A stretch of DNA of 64,000 nt from Taenia hydatigena (taxonomy: Eukaryota > Platyhelminthes > Cestoda > Cyclophyllidea > Taeniidae). The notes under the pieces are model-generated. The model was not told the DNA's origin. It made no database searches and saw only the letters and a program-made list of their open reading frames with translations. Both the position numbers and the translations under genes were made by a program. Position 1 is the stretch's first letter; the number at the start of each line of letters is the position of its first letter. The DNA is taken from positions 9,723,132-9,787,131 of the forward strand of contig JADWOT020000003.1 in NCBI GenBank assembly GCA_036345935.2. Reading direction: 5' to 3'. This document shows, piece by piece, positions 23,301 to 35,421 of the stretch.

Positions 23301-24529
23301 AGCAGATGGAATGTGCTACGCGAAGGAGGATCAAGGGCTAGCAGGTGGGATGCTTTGTTACCAGATGAAATATTGAATAAATTCAATAAAAGTGTCTGAT
23401 TACTATGTGCAGCCTATCCAATGTTTAGTTTCACATTTGTGGAATTCTTTTGTTTTGTTTTTTTTTGCATAGGAGGGATAGGCGAGGAGCATAATGTGGA
23501 GGTATTGCGTGAAATGGTGTAAGTGGTAGTGGTGGGTGGGTACGCCAGTAGATTTCTGACTGTTGGGTCGGAAGTGCGGTCCTGAGATGGTTACTGAAAT
23601 GGAATTTGACTTTATTGCAGACTGATGGCAGCTCACTTGTGAGTTAAGGGCATTGATATTAGACAATGTGACTAATTCCCGGTGTCAGTAGTTGACGGAG
23701 GTCACTGGTAGATTGCAACTTCCACGGTTTCAAGTGGGCATAAGAAGTCTATCTTGATAAATAGTTGTTGGTGTCTGTCTGTTTCCAAGGTAGAATAGAT
23801 CGTCACCTCCACTGCCCAGATGCTTTGGTGGTTGCGTGTGGATGGCATTGTGGCATCCAAGATCTGTGAGGAGGGGGAGGAGGAGGTGCTGGATTTATCA
23901 GTGTGCAGTGTGATATGAGTGCATGGAAGTGAAGTAGTTGGTGTTTGTTATTTACCGTATGGGAGTTGATGACGAGGATTAGGTGGTCGGTGAAAGGCGG
24001 CTGGACGTTGGGTTTTGTCGCATGCATGTGACGCAGGTGGTGACTGGATGCGCTGTTAGATCCTTTACGAGCAGCCATTTTTAGAGTTGACTGGTCGAGA
24101 GTAGGCCTGAAACTCTTATTTGCCTAAGATTTGAATAATTTGCAGATAACCAGGGTTGGAGTTGGAATTGCCTCGAGTGCTGCGTCGATGTTCTTGATGT
24201 GATCGCGTTTGTGATGCGATTGGAGGTCGGCACGTGGGGTGGCGATTTGCACTGAAGTAACTTGAAAGCGTATTTATTCATGCTCAGCGATCATGGGAGT
24301 GAGATGAACTTTTTATGGCTTTTGAGTGCAGATGGTCTACCACCTCAATGGGATGTGTAGACGCGATGTCACCTAACAGTACATTGACTTGATCGACAAT
24401 GTCGCGTGGTGTATTGCTCGAGCTTTCATGTGTTGCGATTGTTTTTGTTTATTGCGTTGCTGTTGGCTTTTATGGTGTGCTCTGTGACTTGACGAGATTG
24501 TGGGGATGGTGGATGACGATTGTGGGCAG
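20343..24529. other. No gene recognised; strand composition flips near 21.7 kb
   Basis: Left of about 21.66 kb the plus strand is A+C-rich (43 of 60 bases at 21361-21420, counted by hand). To the right it is G+T-rich (37 of 60 at 22381-22440, 41 of 60 at 24001-24060). No convincing exon was found. A 29-codon ORF starts at ATG 21744, right at the flip, after TCCCTGTCAG. Confidence 0.5.
22425..22490 (+). other. tRNA-like fold remnant, weak
   Basis: GGTAGAG (22425-22431) can pair with CTCTACC (22484-22490). Inside lies GTACGAATCC, one base off a B-box-like GTTCGAATCC. The internal arms do not form a regular cloverleaf, so this is at best a tRNA-derived relic. Confidence 0.2.
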
Positions 24530-24864
24530 CCTTACTGACTAATATTTGCTCTTCTGCTGCTACAACTTTCCACACTGGTTATGCGTCGCTTTTGAATGGC
24601 AGCACAGGCTCACGAGGCTGCCAACAACATCCACCTTCGCCGTCGGTGGCAATGGCAAAAAAGAATGTGGATGTTGAGGCCGACGCAGGGGAAGCCACTG
24701 AGGCTGCACTAAGTGCCTTTGAACGCGTCGCCGTCGAGACCTGTGGTGTGGCGACCATTCGGTTGATCAATTCTGCCGAAAGATTCCTTGCTCAGTGTGG
24801 CCTATTCATTAATGCAGAAGATAAGAGACTCGACTTTGTGCTTGGAGGCCTTATGAGCGACTGA
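24530..24864 (+). CDS. Unidentified candidate terminal exon
   Basis: Begins after an acceptor (GTGGGCAG) with phase 1 and stays open for 111 codons to TGA at 24864. Composition is more balanced than the strongly G+T-rich flanks, which supports coding. The first part is Ser/Gly/Pro-rich, then VDVEADAGEATEAALSAFE and a helix-like CGVATIRLINSAERFL. No family recognised. Its sense strand agrees with the G+T bias of this side of the flip. Confidence 0.35.
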
Positions 24865-25130
24865 GTGAGGTTTGGTTGCCGCGTGAGAGCGGAGCATGGG
24901 CGCACCTACAACTTGGTAGGCATGCTAGATAAGTCGAATCTGATGTTATTTTCTTCTTACAATGGTTATTTTTGCTCGTTCATTCTTTAAGTGAAAGATG
25001 TTTAAGTGTTGTTGCCTTCACCGGCATGAAGTAGGTGTGGAACGTGGCTATGATGCTTTATTATGTAAGCGTGGTTCTTTGTACGATCCACTGTCATATT
25101 CGCTAATCGCTTGCCTACTTGCTGTTCAAG

Positions 25131-25199
25131 ACTTAGTACGCAAGTTACCGACGTGTGTCCGAAGAGACATTTTTAATGACGCCACATGTGGGTGTTGCA
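25131..25199 (+). CDS. Small candidate exon
   Basis: Lies between a pyrimidine-rich acceptor (GCTGTTCAAG) and a consensus donor (TTGCA before GTGAGT). It is 69 bases, phase 1 on both sides, peptide LVRKLPTCVRRDIFNDATC with a Cys-rich end. The same frame stays open on both sides (24998-25291). Unidentified. Confidence 0.28.
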
Positions 25200-26287
25200 G
25201 TGAGTGGGATGACCTATTGACTGAGTGTGATTTATTTGTAAATGGGAAATGTCCAACGTCTTCATGTGTCACTTATTTTCGCAGATTTTAACCTACACAG
25301 CTTATGTTAGGTTAAAATTGTGCGATATTTGGATTCTTGTGAGTGCGTATGAGTGTGTTGCTTGACGGCCATCTGCCAGTTGATGGTATTGAGCGTATTC
25401 CCGCTGCCTGAGATAAGTAGTTGCGATTGTCGCGGCATGCTTGCGATATGACAGTAGATTGTAGACCGATAACCATAGCAAAGCTGAGTTATTCTGTCAT
25501 TATAGTTGTTGTGATGCCACGCTGCTGACAGGAGTTGGGCTCTTCGTTTTTGGCTAATGTTTCCTCTGCTGGTCGTAGACACGCGTGATGACTAGCACAT
25601 TTCCCTATCCCATAGGGAATTAGCTTACATCATGGGGATGATGAGAATGACGACGCAGCATCCTTACCGAGGAGGGCACGGAGGACGGTGCTGGACAAGG
25701 CGAAGTGGGCTATGCGATGCACCAGTGGTTTGTTGAATGACGGATTTTGGTGATGGGCCCACTTAATTGCATCGTTGCTGTACCCTTGCAGAGTGGTATG
25801 CTGAATATGCGTCTAATTATTCTGCTCGAGTACGATGTCGTCTCCTTTCGCCCTCGAGGAAGGGAGAAGCTGAGGCAACTGCAGTATGCATGTATGAATT
25901 GGTGATAGAGATGTTCTTTTGCAGATCGAAGCTCTGCTAGCCACAGCTCATTTGTATAGCTATGTGACAAGTGTGGCATATTTTGGCTCTGGAGGTGTAG
26001 AATTGTTTTCATTTTGTTGGGTTGCAGCTAATTCCTGGTAGCACGGGTAATGAGTACATTTTGGAGGTGTCGCGAGACTTAAAAAGGTGGCATGATGCTA
26101 CTTAGCCTTGAAAATGGCTTCACAGTGGGCAGAATGTGTAACTCGTGGGTGGTTGATTAGGTGGGCGTAAGGGGGAAGTGGAAAGGGAAGGCTGCACACT
26201 GCAGGGCTGCACTAAATGTTGTTGTGTTGTCATGTCAGCACGCGGCACCGTTAAGCAGACGTGGTAGCTGTTATCACCATTGGGCAG

Positions 26288-26511
26288 CTGTTTGGACTTT
26301 AGTGATATGCTGGAAGAAATGGCCAGACGAGATGGAGATTATGGTGGGCAATCTGCTTGTCAAACGCCTTCCGATAGCATCTATTTGTATGTCAGCAGTC
26401 CTTTGTTTCTTTTACCTTTGCTCAAAGTTACTGCTCTGCCAACCTTTCAGCTGCCCCGTTGGCATGGCATTGAAGCTTTCCTCCAGTCGTCGGCATTGGT
26501 CTTTATGCGAA
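26288..26511 (+). CDS. Unidentified gene, two candidate exons with a 64-bp intron
   Basis: Exon 26288-26386 follows TTGGGCAG and ends before a GTATGT donor. It encodes LDFSDMLEEMARRDGDYGG. The intron 26387-26450 ends in AACCTTTCAG. Exon 26451-26511 continues in the required phase (CPVGMALKLSSSRRHW) and ends GAA before GTAAGG. Consensus splice sites, matching phase and a short intron make this one of the better anonymous coding calls. Unspliced, both frames give long ORFs (26280-26573 and 26161-26619) that are probably read-through of this structure. No family recognised. Confidence 0.4.
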
Positions 26512-26929
26512 GTAAGGTTAATAGATGCACATTGTGCTACGTGTATACGATGGAAATATTGGACCAGAAATAACCTGGGACGCTTTTCCATAGGGTCAGA
26601 TCTGTCAGGACGAAAGTGAGCTCAAGACACCACCTGCAAGTGCAACAAATGTTTTGAGGAGTCCAAAATTTGTGACTTAGGGGCTAACAAGAAACGCAAA
26701 CTAAAACCCATCTTCTGGACCTGTGTGTGGTTGAGTTTTGGGCAAATTATTGCTGAAGTAAATACGTGGCTCTGCATTGTGGGATGATCTGGAGTCATGT
26801 AGACGCAGGCTACGAGGACTTCGGACAGCCCAATTCGTTCAAGCTTTTTAAAAGTCACTTGATGTCGCAAGTGGCACAATACGGTGAAGCCGCTCACTTT
26901 GGTGGCGCACTAAATAACACTCTCCGTTT

Positions 26930-29230
26930 CAACACACCCATTCACAGTTGTGATGCATGTCTGTGACACGGGTGGAGGACATGTAACATGGTGCTGTGAG
27001 GGCAGATGGCGAGTTCTGCACACCCTACAGCCTTTTTGCATAATTTGCCTTTCAATAGAAATGCTGCATGTACTAAACCATCGCCCGCTTCTGCCACGAT
27101 TAATGCAGGTAAAAGTGCGACTGTATCACCCTACAGACGATTGTTCCTCATTACGAACGGCATACAATCATGAGCGCAATCAGCTCAGTGAAATCAGACT
27201 TATGGACTGCCACCTGGGTAGTTGCATACCATGGCACTAGAATTTGATGGTTGTCAGTCCAATGGCTTCACCCACGCAAGTAGCACTCCCTGAATTGGCA
27301 AAAAATGGGGTGGATTTATCATTAATCATAACCTAAATGAATGATTTTCTCGAACGTTTGGTGAACCAATGCCTTAGATGGCTTAAAAGGGGTAATAAAC
27401 GCGCAAGCACATTCTCACCCACATTTGTTTGGTCACAAGTTTCGCTCCATGTGCAAAACCAACAACTAATAGAATGACAATAAGTGCTGTTGAATGGCAG
27501 CATTTTTTGTAAAAATGCCAATCAACGTAGACGACACATGGAGGAGTGCTGCATGACTTACGATGCATGCAAATGCCCTTTTCCTGCCAACCTTGTGAGA
27601 AGAAACTCAAGTGACACGGTCACTGTGATGTAAGGCTTCTCAAATGAGTCTTTGTAGTGCCACGGATTTTGGCACGCATCGTGCAATTCTTTGCATCCTC
27701 CACTAATTCACTTCGTCCTGTCACTGGTATCGCTATTGAATAACCGTTTGTACTAACGCCTCTGATGTAGACAGATACATGAAAGATCATCATCTTGGTA
27801 ATGTTCTAAAACTCATTATCTAGGGAAGATTTTGCCAGTTGTTGCCGTACCTGCCGTTCCGTCTTGCTGGACGAGGCCTAGACAACAGCTATAGGTTCGG
27901 CAGAAAGACAAAAGGAAGCTCTCCTACACCCGAGTCAGTAGTACTCATCCGATTTCAATGGTGGTTAATGGGTTCGCTTTAAATGTGACACTCACTGCGC
28001 CATCTTCTGCTTTAGCTGTAACCAGACTAATAGGCAAAGCGTCTACATCACTTTGCGGACGCCCTTTCTTGGCATTTCATCACAACACCATCGTGGCAGC
28101 ACTCCTCGCTTTGCGACAAATACGGCACAAGTGACCTCCGAAAAAGGCGTCTCATAGAACGATAAGCACAATGCTGGACAGTTCGTCCCATAATTTAGTC
28201 TTCGACAATGCTCATGTCCCTGCATTCAATAAAAAGACAGTTTACTGCTGGAAGTGAGGACTGCAGCAGTTAATTAAATTCACTTTATTCGCCTATCTGC
28301 CGCACAGGTCTTCTGGCGACACATCAACGCAACGTGTGGGGACGCGCAAGAATAAATCATCGCTAATTTTGGTTCAATCGGGTCAGCACTGCAACACTGC
28401 ACATTCGCAACAGGTTCTGTGTGAATAACCAAAAGACCGTCTTTGCTCTAAGCGAAACGAATAGCTTCTTGGCAGCAAGTAAATTTGTTTTCTCGAAACA
28501 TGTCAGAAGTGGCGGTGGACAGGATTATCCCTGTTTCGAGCACACCTCCTGCAACATCCTTCTTTACAATAAATTGAAGGGCAGATCGCTGCTTCTTGGA
28601 GGCTTTTGGTTTAAAATTCGGCTCAAGTACTCTGATGTAGCGAGTTCCTTCTCTTCCCTACTTCCGCCCTTGCTATTTGAAGTCTGAATATGCTTTGACA
28701 TCTTTATTATGGGTAAGGGAGAGGGTACATAGGAAGAGTTCAGGACGGGGATGTGTTGCGCTCTCGGCAGTGACCACGCCGCTCTGTAACCAAGTTCATA
28801 TTGTCGTCCCACCTCAGGCCTGATTGAATGGAAAGAGATTTGCGACAAGAAAGAGGAATGCGATTTAGGCATGCTTGAATAGACTGTCATGTGCTTTTCA
28901 GTCATAATTTCGCAAATCCGATTATTTCGCTTCTTATTCATCAGCCGCCTTGTTAATGCTTACTGAATAACTCCAAACATGACTGATCGCCCAACTGTAG
29001 ACAACCCTAACTCACACTCGAGTGACTAAGTACAAACCGTCTATTCATTTACTCCAGACACAGGCACCAAGAGCTGGACAACTGTGGCTGCAATCTACTT
29101 CGGTCTGATGTCCCACTTCTTAGTGCATTTACTCAAGAGCCAGGTTCCATTTTGGAAGCGAAGAGCCCGAATCCAAATTCCATTTTTATTTCTTCGACTC
29201 GGACACATCTATTCTGCAAAACGTAAAACA
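26930..29230. repeat. Family A and related repeats, copy A5 (3' half)
   Basis: 27200-28345 parallels 42450-43520 and 1350-2450. 28345-28940 parallels 43525-44140 at roughly 85 percent identity by eye. 28951-29192 is nearly identical to 44169-44410. 26930-27200 matches pieces of the 47560 and 53440 region and of family D. Confidence 0.75.
28951..29192 (+). other. Unusually conserved block within a repeat, copy 1
   Basis: About 240 bases differ at only two positions I can find from 44169-44410, although the flanking repeat differs at roughly one base in seven. The frame from ATG 28979 reads 16 codons (MTDRPTVDNPNSHSSD), then TAA (29027-29029). It then stays open in the same frame through a hydrophobic, membrane-like stretch (WTTVAAIYFGLMSHFLVHLL) followed by a basic WKRRAR. 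The two differences both change amino acids. It could be a coding relic, a recent gene conversion tract, or a functional RNA. Confidence 0.45.
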
Positions 29231-32200
29231 CTCGAATGTTTGAGTTAGCAAATTGGAAAGTTAATGTCATTGAACAACGAATGTTGGTGTCTTTACTCAG
29301 ACTTCACATCACCTGTAAGTCTTACGATTCTTCAAACCACAGTATCTTAAGGCAATTGCAAGTTATGCCATTTTACGGCAAAATTGGTATTCCTTAATAT
29401 GAATGTCAGTTTGCAAAGTATTTGCGGATTGACTTTGGCCTGCTAAACCACTTTTGATGTGAGCGATAGAAAGTGATTTTAACGTATACAATGAGGGTCA
29501 GTATTTCTAGCTGCACCATCAATGGAAGTGACCGGACTTGACCTAAACAATTATTGTATCATTTTAAGCAGGCGGTTCTGTCACTAAATGCACACAGCTA
29601 TCAGGTTTGGCAGAAAGACAGAAGGAAGCTCTCAAAGGCTCAATTTCATCGTGTCCAATTCCTGTTGCTATAAGTTCGGTACCCACTTGATCATTTCTGT
29701 GGGTTCCACATTGAGAGTCTCGTTTCCGTTCTTACCTACTAAATCCAGTCCATTCGTCAGTTCAATAGCGGTGCAGGTTTCGTGTCACTGCTCCTCGGCT
29801 GACGGATATTGAAGGCGACTGCAATTCAAGGCTGCAATCTGTACCCGACTTTGCGATCGCACATCCGATTTATTCGTCTTTATCGCTATTTCCTAAAAAG
29901 CTTGCGCTGACATTGTTGGACATCACCATCGACGTAATGTCATTTGCTCATGTCACTAGCTGCATAAACCGACACTAAATGCGTGGCAGTAAATGAAACT
30001 ACGGGCTTGTGGAATTGAAGCAATCGAATTGTTGGTTCGTGATTGTCAACCATCAACACAATACTTACCAAATCTTCTTGTTTCTTGCTTGCTAAGACGT
30101 TGTATGATTCCGCAGAAGCTATAAAATGGATGGTAACTGCTGAGTTGGCAGAGTGGAGCTAATACAATTTGCTTAAAGCAGGAGATTATCGGATCACAAC
30201 TAAGCAAATGTAAAGCTTCTCTATCCTCAATAGCATGTAAAACAACGAGGCAAAGTTGTCCACCTTAGCAAAGTGGAAAGCTACAAATTCCTCTACAACA
30301 CACTCACCCACAGTTTAGCTGCAGGTCATACAGCCATTTCCTTTAGTTTTGAATCCCCAAGCTGAAGTGTCAGTAAGGAGGAGGTTCACTCAAAGCAGCG
30401 ACAACACTGATGACCGTGCCATTCGACAGGACTCAGGACAGTTCAGTGAATTGCTACTAAGGATCATCGCTCTTGTTAGTCGCTACCTTTTATCCGTGAC
30501 GCAGCCATTGCAGGCAACCTACTGCCAAAGCCAAAATGCTTGCGTGCATGTTACTCTTTTTCAGACAAACCAAGTTTGTAGTTCACCTACAATTCTGAGA
30601 ATTCATTCGTTTGGTTCTCAATGAACTATCAATCTTTCCCACGGTTTTGTCGTTAATTACACAGGAAGTAGTGGCAGTTAGAGATTGTCTCTAGCGTGAG
30701 CGAAGCTATTCGACTGAGAACCGTCAAATTGCAGTGCTGTGACGAGAAGATTACCACGTGACAGACGTCTCTACGCATACGAACGCAAGGGCTACTCACC
30801 CTTCTCCTTCCAATCGCTCGTCTCTTGCTATCTCTGCATATAGGAGGACACATCTTGGCCTACAATCATGATGATGCTAAGCAAACTGACTTCGTGACAA
30901 GTTCTGTTCCCTTTCCTGACGAGGTAGCCGTTTGATTTTGTGTGTATCTCACTGCCAGCCACTACTCAATGCCTCCGAAGCGATTTTACCTCTCTGAATG
31001 ATTCTGCCCAAATCCTATGCTTTAGTGGATGCTAACAGGACAGGACTAAATTGACTTCCATCATTGAGTCCATTTGATAGCAGAGCTATTAAGTTCTGAA
31101 CTCTTCAATTTGAAAAATTTACTTCTTAGTGGCAGAAGATGACACCAAATTTTCCTTCTCAAATCACTAATTTGACTTAATGCAGGTGCTTCTCGCAGCA
31201 GTTTATGCACAACTTTGAGATTCTTTGCACAGGACGTCGCTCTGACAGCATACATAGTTTTTTAAGTGCATTGGGCTGTGGTTGGTGTAAGAGTTAACAA
31301 TACGCAGACTTAGACAAGTCAGAATCACCACCAATGCAAGTGGGTGAGGGTGCGTGTAGGCAGTCAAGCAGGCCATGCAACGCAGCTTATAGATGCGGTT
31401 GTGGGAAGGCTGCATGTCGATTTAATTAGACGACTTCGTACCATGCAAAGATCTACTTCCCTATCATTTCATCTCAAATCAGTAGAATTGTTTGTGTGCC
31501 CACTTAGGATTAAGATATTCTCACATATTTTACCTTGAAGTGTTTATAAAATGCGTGGGATTCCGTGTCTCTTGCTTACTTAGACGTCTTATACTTGCCA
31601 AGTGTGGGAGAAATGGTAACTTCAGAGGTGACAGCATGAATCTATCATAATTTCCTTGAGGCACGTTTAGACAAAAGCTCAAGTGTTCTGTATTCCACGA
31701 CAAGTGGACCAACGCGGTGAAGTAGCCAACATGAGGGGAATTTCAATAACAGACTTCTTTTCAGGTTAGATGGCGAGATAAACCTAAAGAATGCTGCATA
31801 CTCCACACTATCGCCTGCTTCTGCCACGACTTTTCTAATTAAAAGCGCGACCATCATCTTGCGGGCGACATTTTCTCATTACGACTGGCACACCACCAAG
31901 AGCACAATTAGTTTTCTGTGGAACACGGCAGGAATGGATACCCTGGAAAAGGCTGCTCAGCAAATATTGATCACGATGCTGGGCACTTTGTCTCATACTT
32001 CAATGAAAACGCAGAACAGCCTTAGACAACGCCAATGTTCCCTTATGCAGTAAAGACACCCTCTTCACCGTCCAACGAAGAAACTAACAGTAGTGCTTGA
32101 TTCCACTCACCGATATCTACACGTGCCTTTGCGTGACACATCGATGCAGCGGTTGTGGATACATAAAATTAATCCGCGCAGATTGTGGACAAGTGGAGTG

Positions 32201-34867
32201 AGCACTGCAACTCAGCTTCTTACACTGCCGTCAACATCTGGTGCTTCGAGACATTCCTAACAGATCTTAGTGGAATGGCTAAAAAGTTAACTTTTTCACC
32301 AGGTCAAGAGGAATAGTCCTTGTTAGCAATCAGATTAACTCTCTTGAGTGGTATTTGGAGGCCCGTTCAACCAGAAGTTTGGGTAGGCATTAGGAGACAC
32401 AGTGACTAGGGTTTTTGCTTCTTCGAGTGCACTCCATTAAGCTCCATTCGTAAATTATTTAAGGAACAAATCTCTCCTCCCAGGAACTTCTGATTAGTAC
32501 TTAGGCTCAGGACTTCCAAGCCGAGAGAACGGGTTGAGACAGGAGAGGGTGTTGAGGTTGACGCAAGTAATGAGGCAATGTTGGGATTTGGAATTTGTGT
32601 CCGCCTGCGAGTCTGTCAGCCTTAACTCAATGTGTAGGCATGCAAGAGTTGCAATGCTTCATTTCTATTTCAAGCACATGTCTTTCGGAACTTTTGCACC
32701 AAGCCAAGTAAAATAGTCCTTGTTAGCAATCAGATTAACTCTCTTGAGTGGTATTTGGAGACCCGTTCACCCAAAAGTTTGAGTAAGCGTTAGGAGACAC
32801 AGCGACCAGGGTTGTCGCTTCTTTAAGTACACCTCCATTAATTTCCATTTGTAAATTATTTAAGCAACAAATCTCTCGTCCCAGGAACTTCCGATTAGCA
32901 CTTCGGCTCAGGGCTTCGAAGCCAAGAGAAAGGTTTGAGACAGGAGAGGGTGTTTAGGTTAATGCAAGTAATGAGGTTTTGTTGGAATTTGGGATTTGTG
33001 TCCGCCTGCGAGTCTGTCAGCCTTAACTCAATGTGTAGGCATGCAAGAGTTCCATTGCTTCATTTCTATTTCAAGCATATGTCTTTTGGAATTGACCTAA
33101 TTTACAAGGAAATACGCATTTCATTTGAGAGCAAAAGGCCAGAATTGTAGAGTATGTGCCGATCCTTCATTCATTGTGCTTTCACTATGCGCCTGCTTGA
33201 TATCTTGCGTTCCTTTGTACACAATTTTAGACTGCAAATTCGATATCTTTCCACCTCCATTGAGTCAGATCCAATTATAAGGACACAAGAACATACATTT
33301 GTGGCACAAACAAGCAAGTGCTAAAGCAGTCTTAGGTAGATTAGAGGTAAGGAACACCAAAGAGATGGAATGGAGTAGGAGCAAAGACAGTGAGGCGTTG
33401 GCATATCTGACTTCACTGTATGAACACACATTGCCACTGGAGCGAGGTTTCCACTGCTCTCGTGACTTCCGTTGAAGTGTACTCGAAGCGCGACTGCAAA
33501 GTGGGCCCCACCACAGCGGATGGCAGTGAGTGGGGACGGAGGATGAAAGTGGAGAGGCTGTTTTTGATGTGGATGTACATGTTTGTACCTTCTGATGCGA
33601 TTCGCTGATTGCCTCGAGGAAGGAGACAAATCATTGTGATCGCTGGAGTCAAGTAGAAATGCGGATGTGTATTCTGGGTCGCAAGAATTATTGCATTAGT
33701 TGTTCTCAATTTGGATATGCTTGATTCGAAAGGCAAGAAGCATGCCAGAGTGTTATTAAAGACGGAGGGACGGACGCAGTGTGGTGTGCAGGGAAGTGAA
33801 AGTCGTTTGCATACAAGGCTTCGTTGGTTCAGCGCACCTCATGTCTTATGTTCCTTGTTAATCATGCCGATCGCGGTCGCTTTCCTTACGATGAATTTGA
33901 TAGTTACGAATTCCACATTCGCTGTGCCTCCTTTCCTGTTGTCACAATGACAGCATCCAGTTGGCTATTTCCACAGTTTTTACATTTATTGCCTCATTTT
34001 TGTTTGTTTCAACCAAACCCAGTCTTTTCGTCAGCGACTTTGCAGTACCGGTTTTGTGCCACTGTCATCTGCTGACGAACATCAAACGCGATTGTAATTG
34101 AAGGGGTGTTATCAGTACCCGATTTTGCAGTCACACATCTCTTATCCATCCTTCGTTGCTTTTATCACTGACATTGTTCAGAGTCACAATGGACGTGATG
34201 TCATATGCTTGCGTCATGAGGTATTCACCCACACCGTGACTATATATAGGAATTCGCAAAGTAGCTAGCAGTGGGAGGAAATGACAAAGCGAAGTAGAGA
34301 AGATGCATTTGATGTAGATGAATGTGTTGGTACGTTCTGATACGACTAGTGGACTGGCCCGAGATATCAGACAAGCCGTTGTGATCGTCGGAAAGGCGAA
34401 ATGAGGGAGTTTCGTGTTTATTTACTTTCTGCGATTCTGTGCGATCTGATATGCTTGATTTAGAAAGGCAGGTCTGTGCTAAAATTTTAATGAAGGTGGA
34501 TGATGTGCCGGGTTAGCTGCAGTGCGGGATTGGAGGAAGTCAACAACGTGTGCCTACAAGGCGGTGTTCGTTCGGCAAGGCGAAGGTGTTACTCCCATCG
34601 TCACCTACGCCGATCGTAAAGAACCAACTTTCAATTTGTTTACCTTCTAATTCTTTAACTCCGGCATTCATTGCGTTTTCGTCAGCACCTCTGTAGTGAA
34701 GGTGTCCCATCACTGCCTTAAGCTGACGAACATCAAATGTAATTGCCATTGAGTGGGTGCTGTCAGTATCCGACGTTGCAATCATCCTTTTCAAATCACC
34801 CAAACGAAAGTATCAAAAACGAGGGTGTAAAAGCATATCATCAGTGTTGCATACGCAGAGGATCCAA
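29231..34867. repeat. Mosaic of repeat families B, D, C and inverted A
   Basis: 29690-29960, 33960-34230 and 34640-34800 are family B copies, sharing TTCGTCAG, CTGACGAACATCAAACG and CCCGACGTTGCGATC-type landmarks. 30640-31460 is an inverted family A fragment. 31860-32095 is family D (like 39655-39890). 32312-33095 is family C in tandem. 33410-33520 is another inverted A fragment. No intact gene was seen. Short ORFs are repeat by-products. Confidence 0.65.
32312..33095 (+). repeat. Family C, tandem direct duplication of about 400 bp
   Basis: 32312-32698 and 32712-33095 are direct copies offset by 400-401 bases. Both contain ATAGTCCTTGTTAGCAATCA near the start and a frame with ESVSLNSMCRHARV near the end. 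More diverged single copies lie at 40005-40280 and 44697-45075, each downstream of other shared repeat sequence. Confidence 0.85.
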
Positions 34868-35421
34868 TTACATATGGTGGGCAGAGTCATCAACTTGAGC
34901 ATTCTCAATTCTTTGAGAGAGCACGTCGTAGAGACCCCAATTCAACACATTGCTCCAGTCGGCATGGGTTGGATTAAAGTTCTTGATACAACATAGCCGC
35001 CATTTGGTTTGCATGGTAGCCAGGAGATGGCTGTTGTGCTGTCCAAGGTTGTGAAGGAATTTCATGAGACAACTCATCTCAGTTGACTTATCCACGAGCC
35101 CATTGACAAAAACTACGATGAGTAGCGTCTGATGGGGTTCGATGGATTCTAGGGTGATTGTTAGATCATGATTGGAGAAGTGCGAGAGATCCATTGCATA
35201 TATGAGGCAGTCGCAGTAGTCAGGCGCATCCATATACTCGAAGGGAGAAATGCATCCTCTTTACGAATAACGGTGGTGCCTAAATCACCAACGTTTTCCA
35301 ATACGCTCTGCATTTTGAACCATCGGATAATTTGGAAAATAACAGAAAGGTGAATGCCAGATTTCAAACGTTGCAATGCTATTGCATTAAACAGTAGAGT
35401 CTTGATAATACAACCAAGCAT
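34868..35421 (-). pseudogene. ARF/ARL-family small GTPase pseudogene
   Basis: Read along the minus strand, the first frame (35421 to about 35235) gives GCIIKTLL where ARF proteins have GxxxxGKT, then LQRLKSG, ENV and DLGTTVIRKEDAF, like the switch-2 WDLGG region. The reading then moves to another frame (from about 35240 to 34868): CDCLIYAMD (the VIYVVD strand), LLIVVFVNGLVD at the place of NKxD, FLHNLGQHN, and a C-terminal DWSNVLNW like the ARF GLDWL helix. Order and spacing fit an ARF/ARL protein. It has at least one frameshift near 35235-35245, a broken P-loop and a lost Lys in NKxD, and no intron is needed. That fits a decayed, perhaps processed, copy. Family B repeat lies immediately downstream. 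Confidence 0.65.

Noticed and set aside
34540..34803. 87-codon minus ORF
   Set aside because: Antisense to a family B repeat copy.
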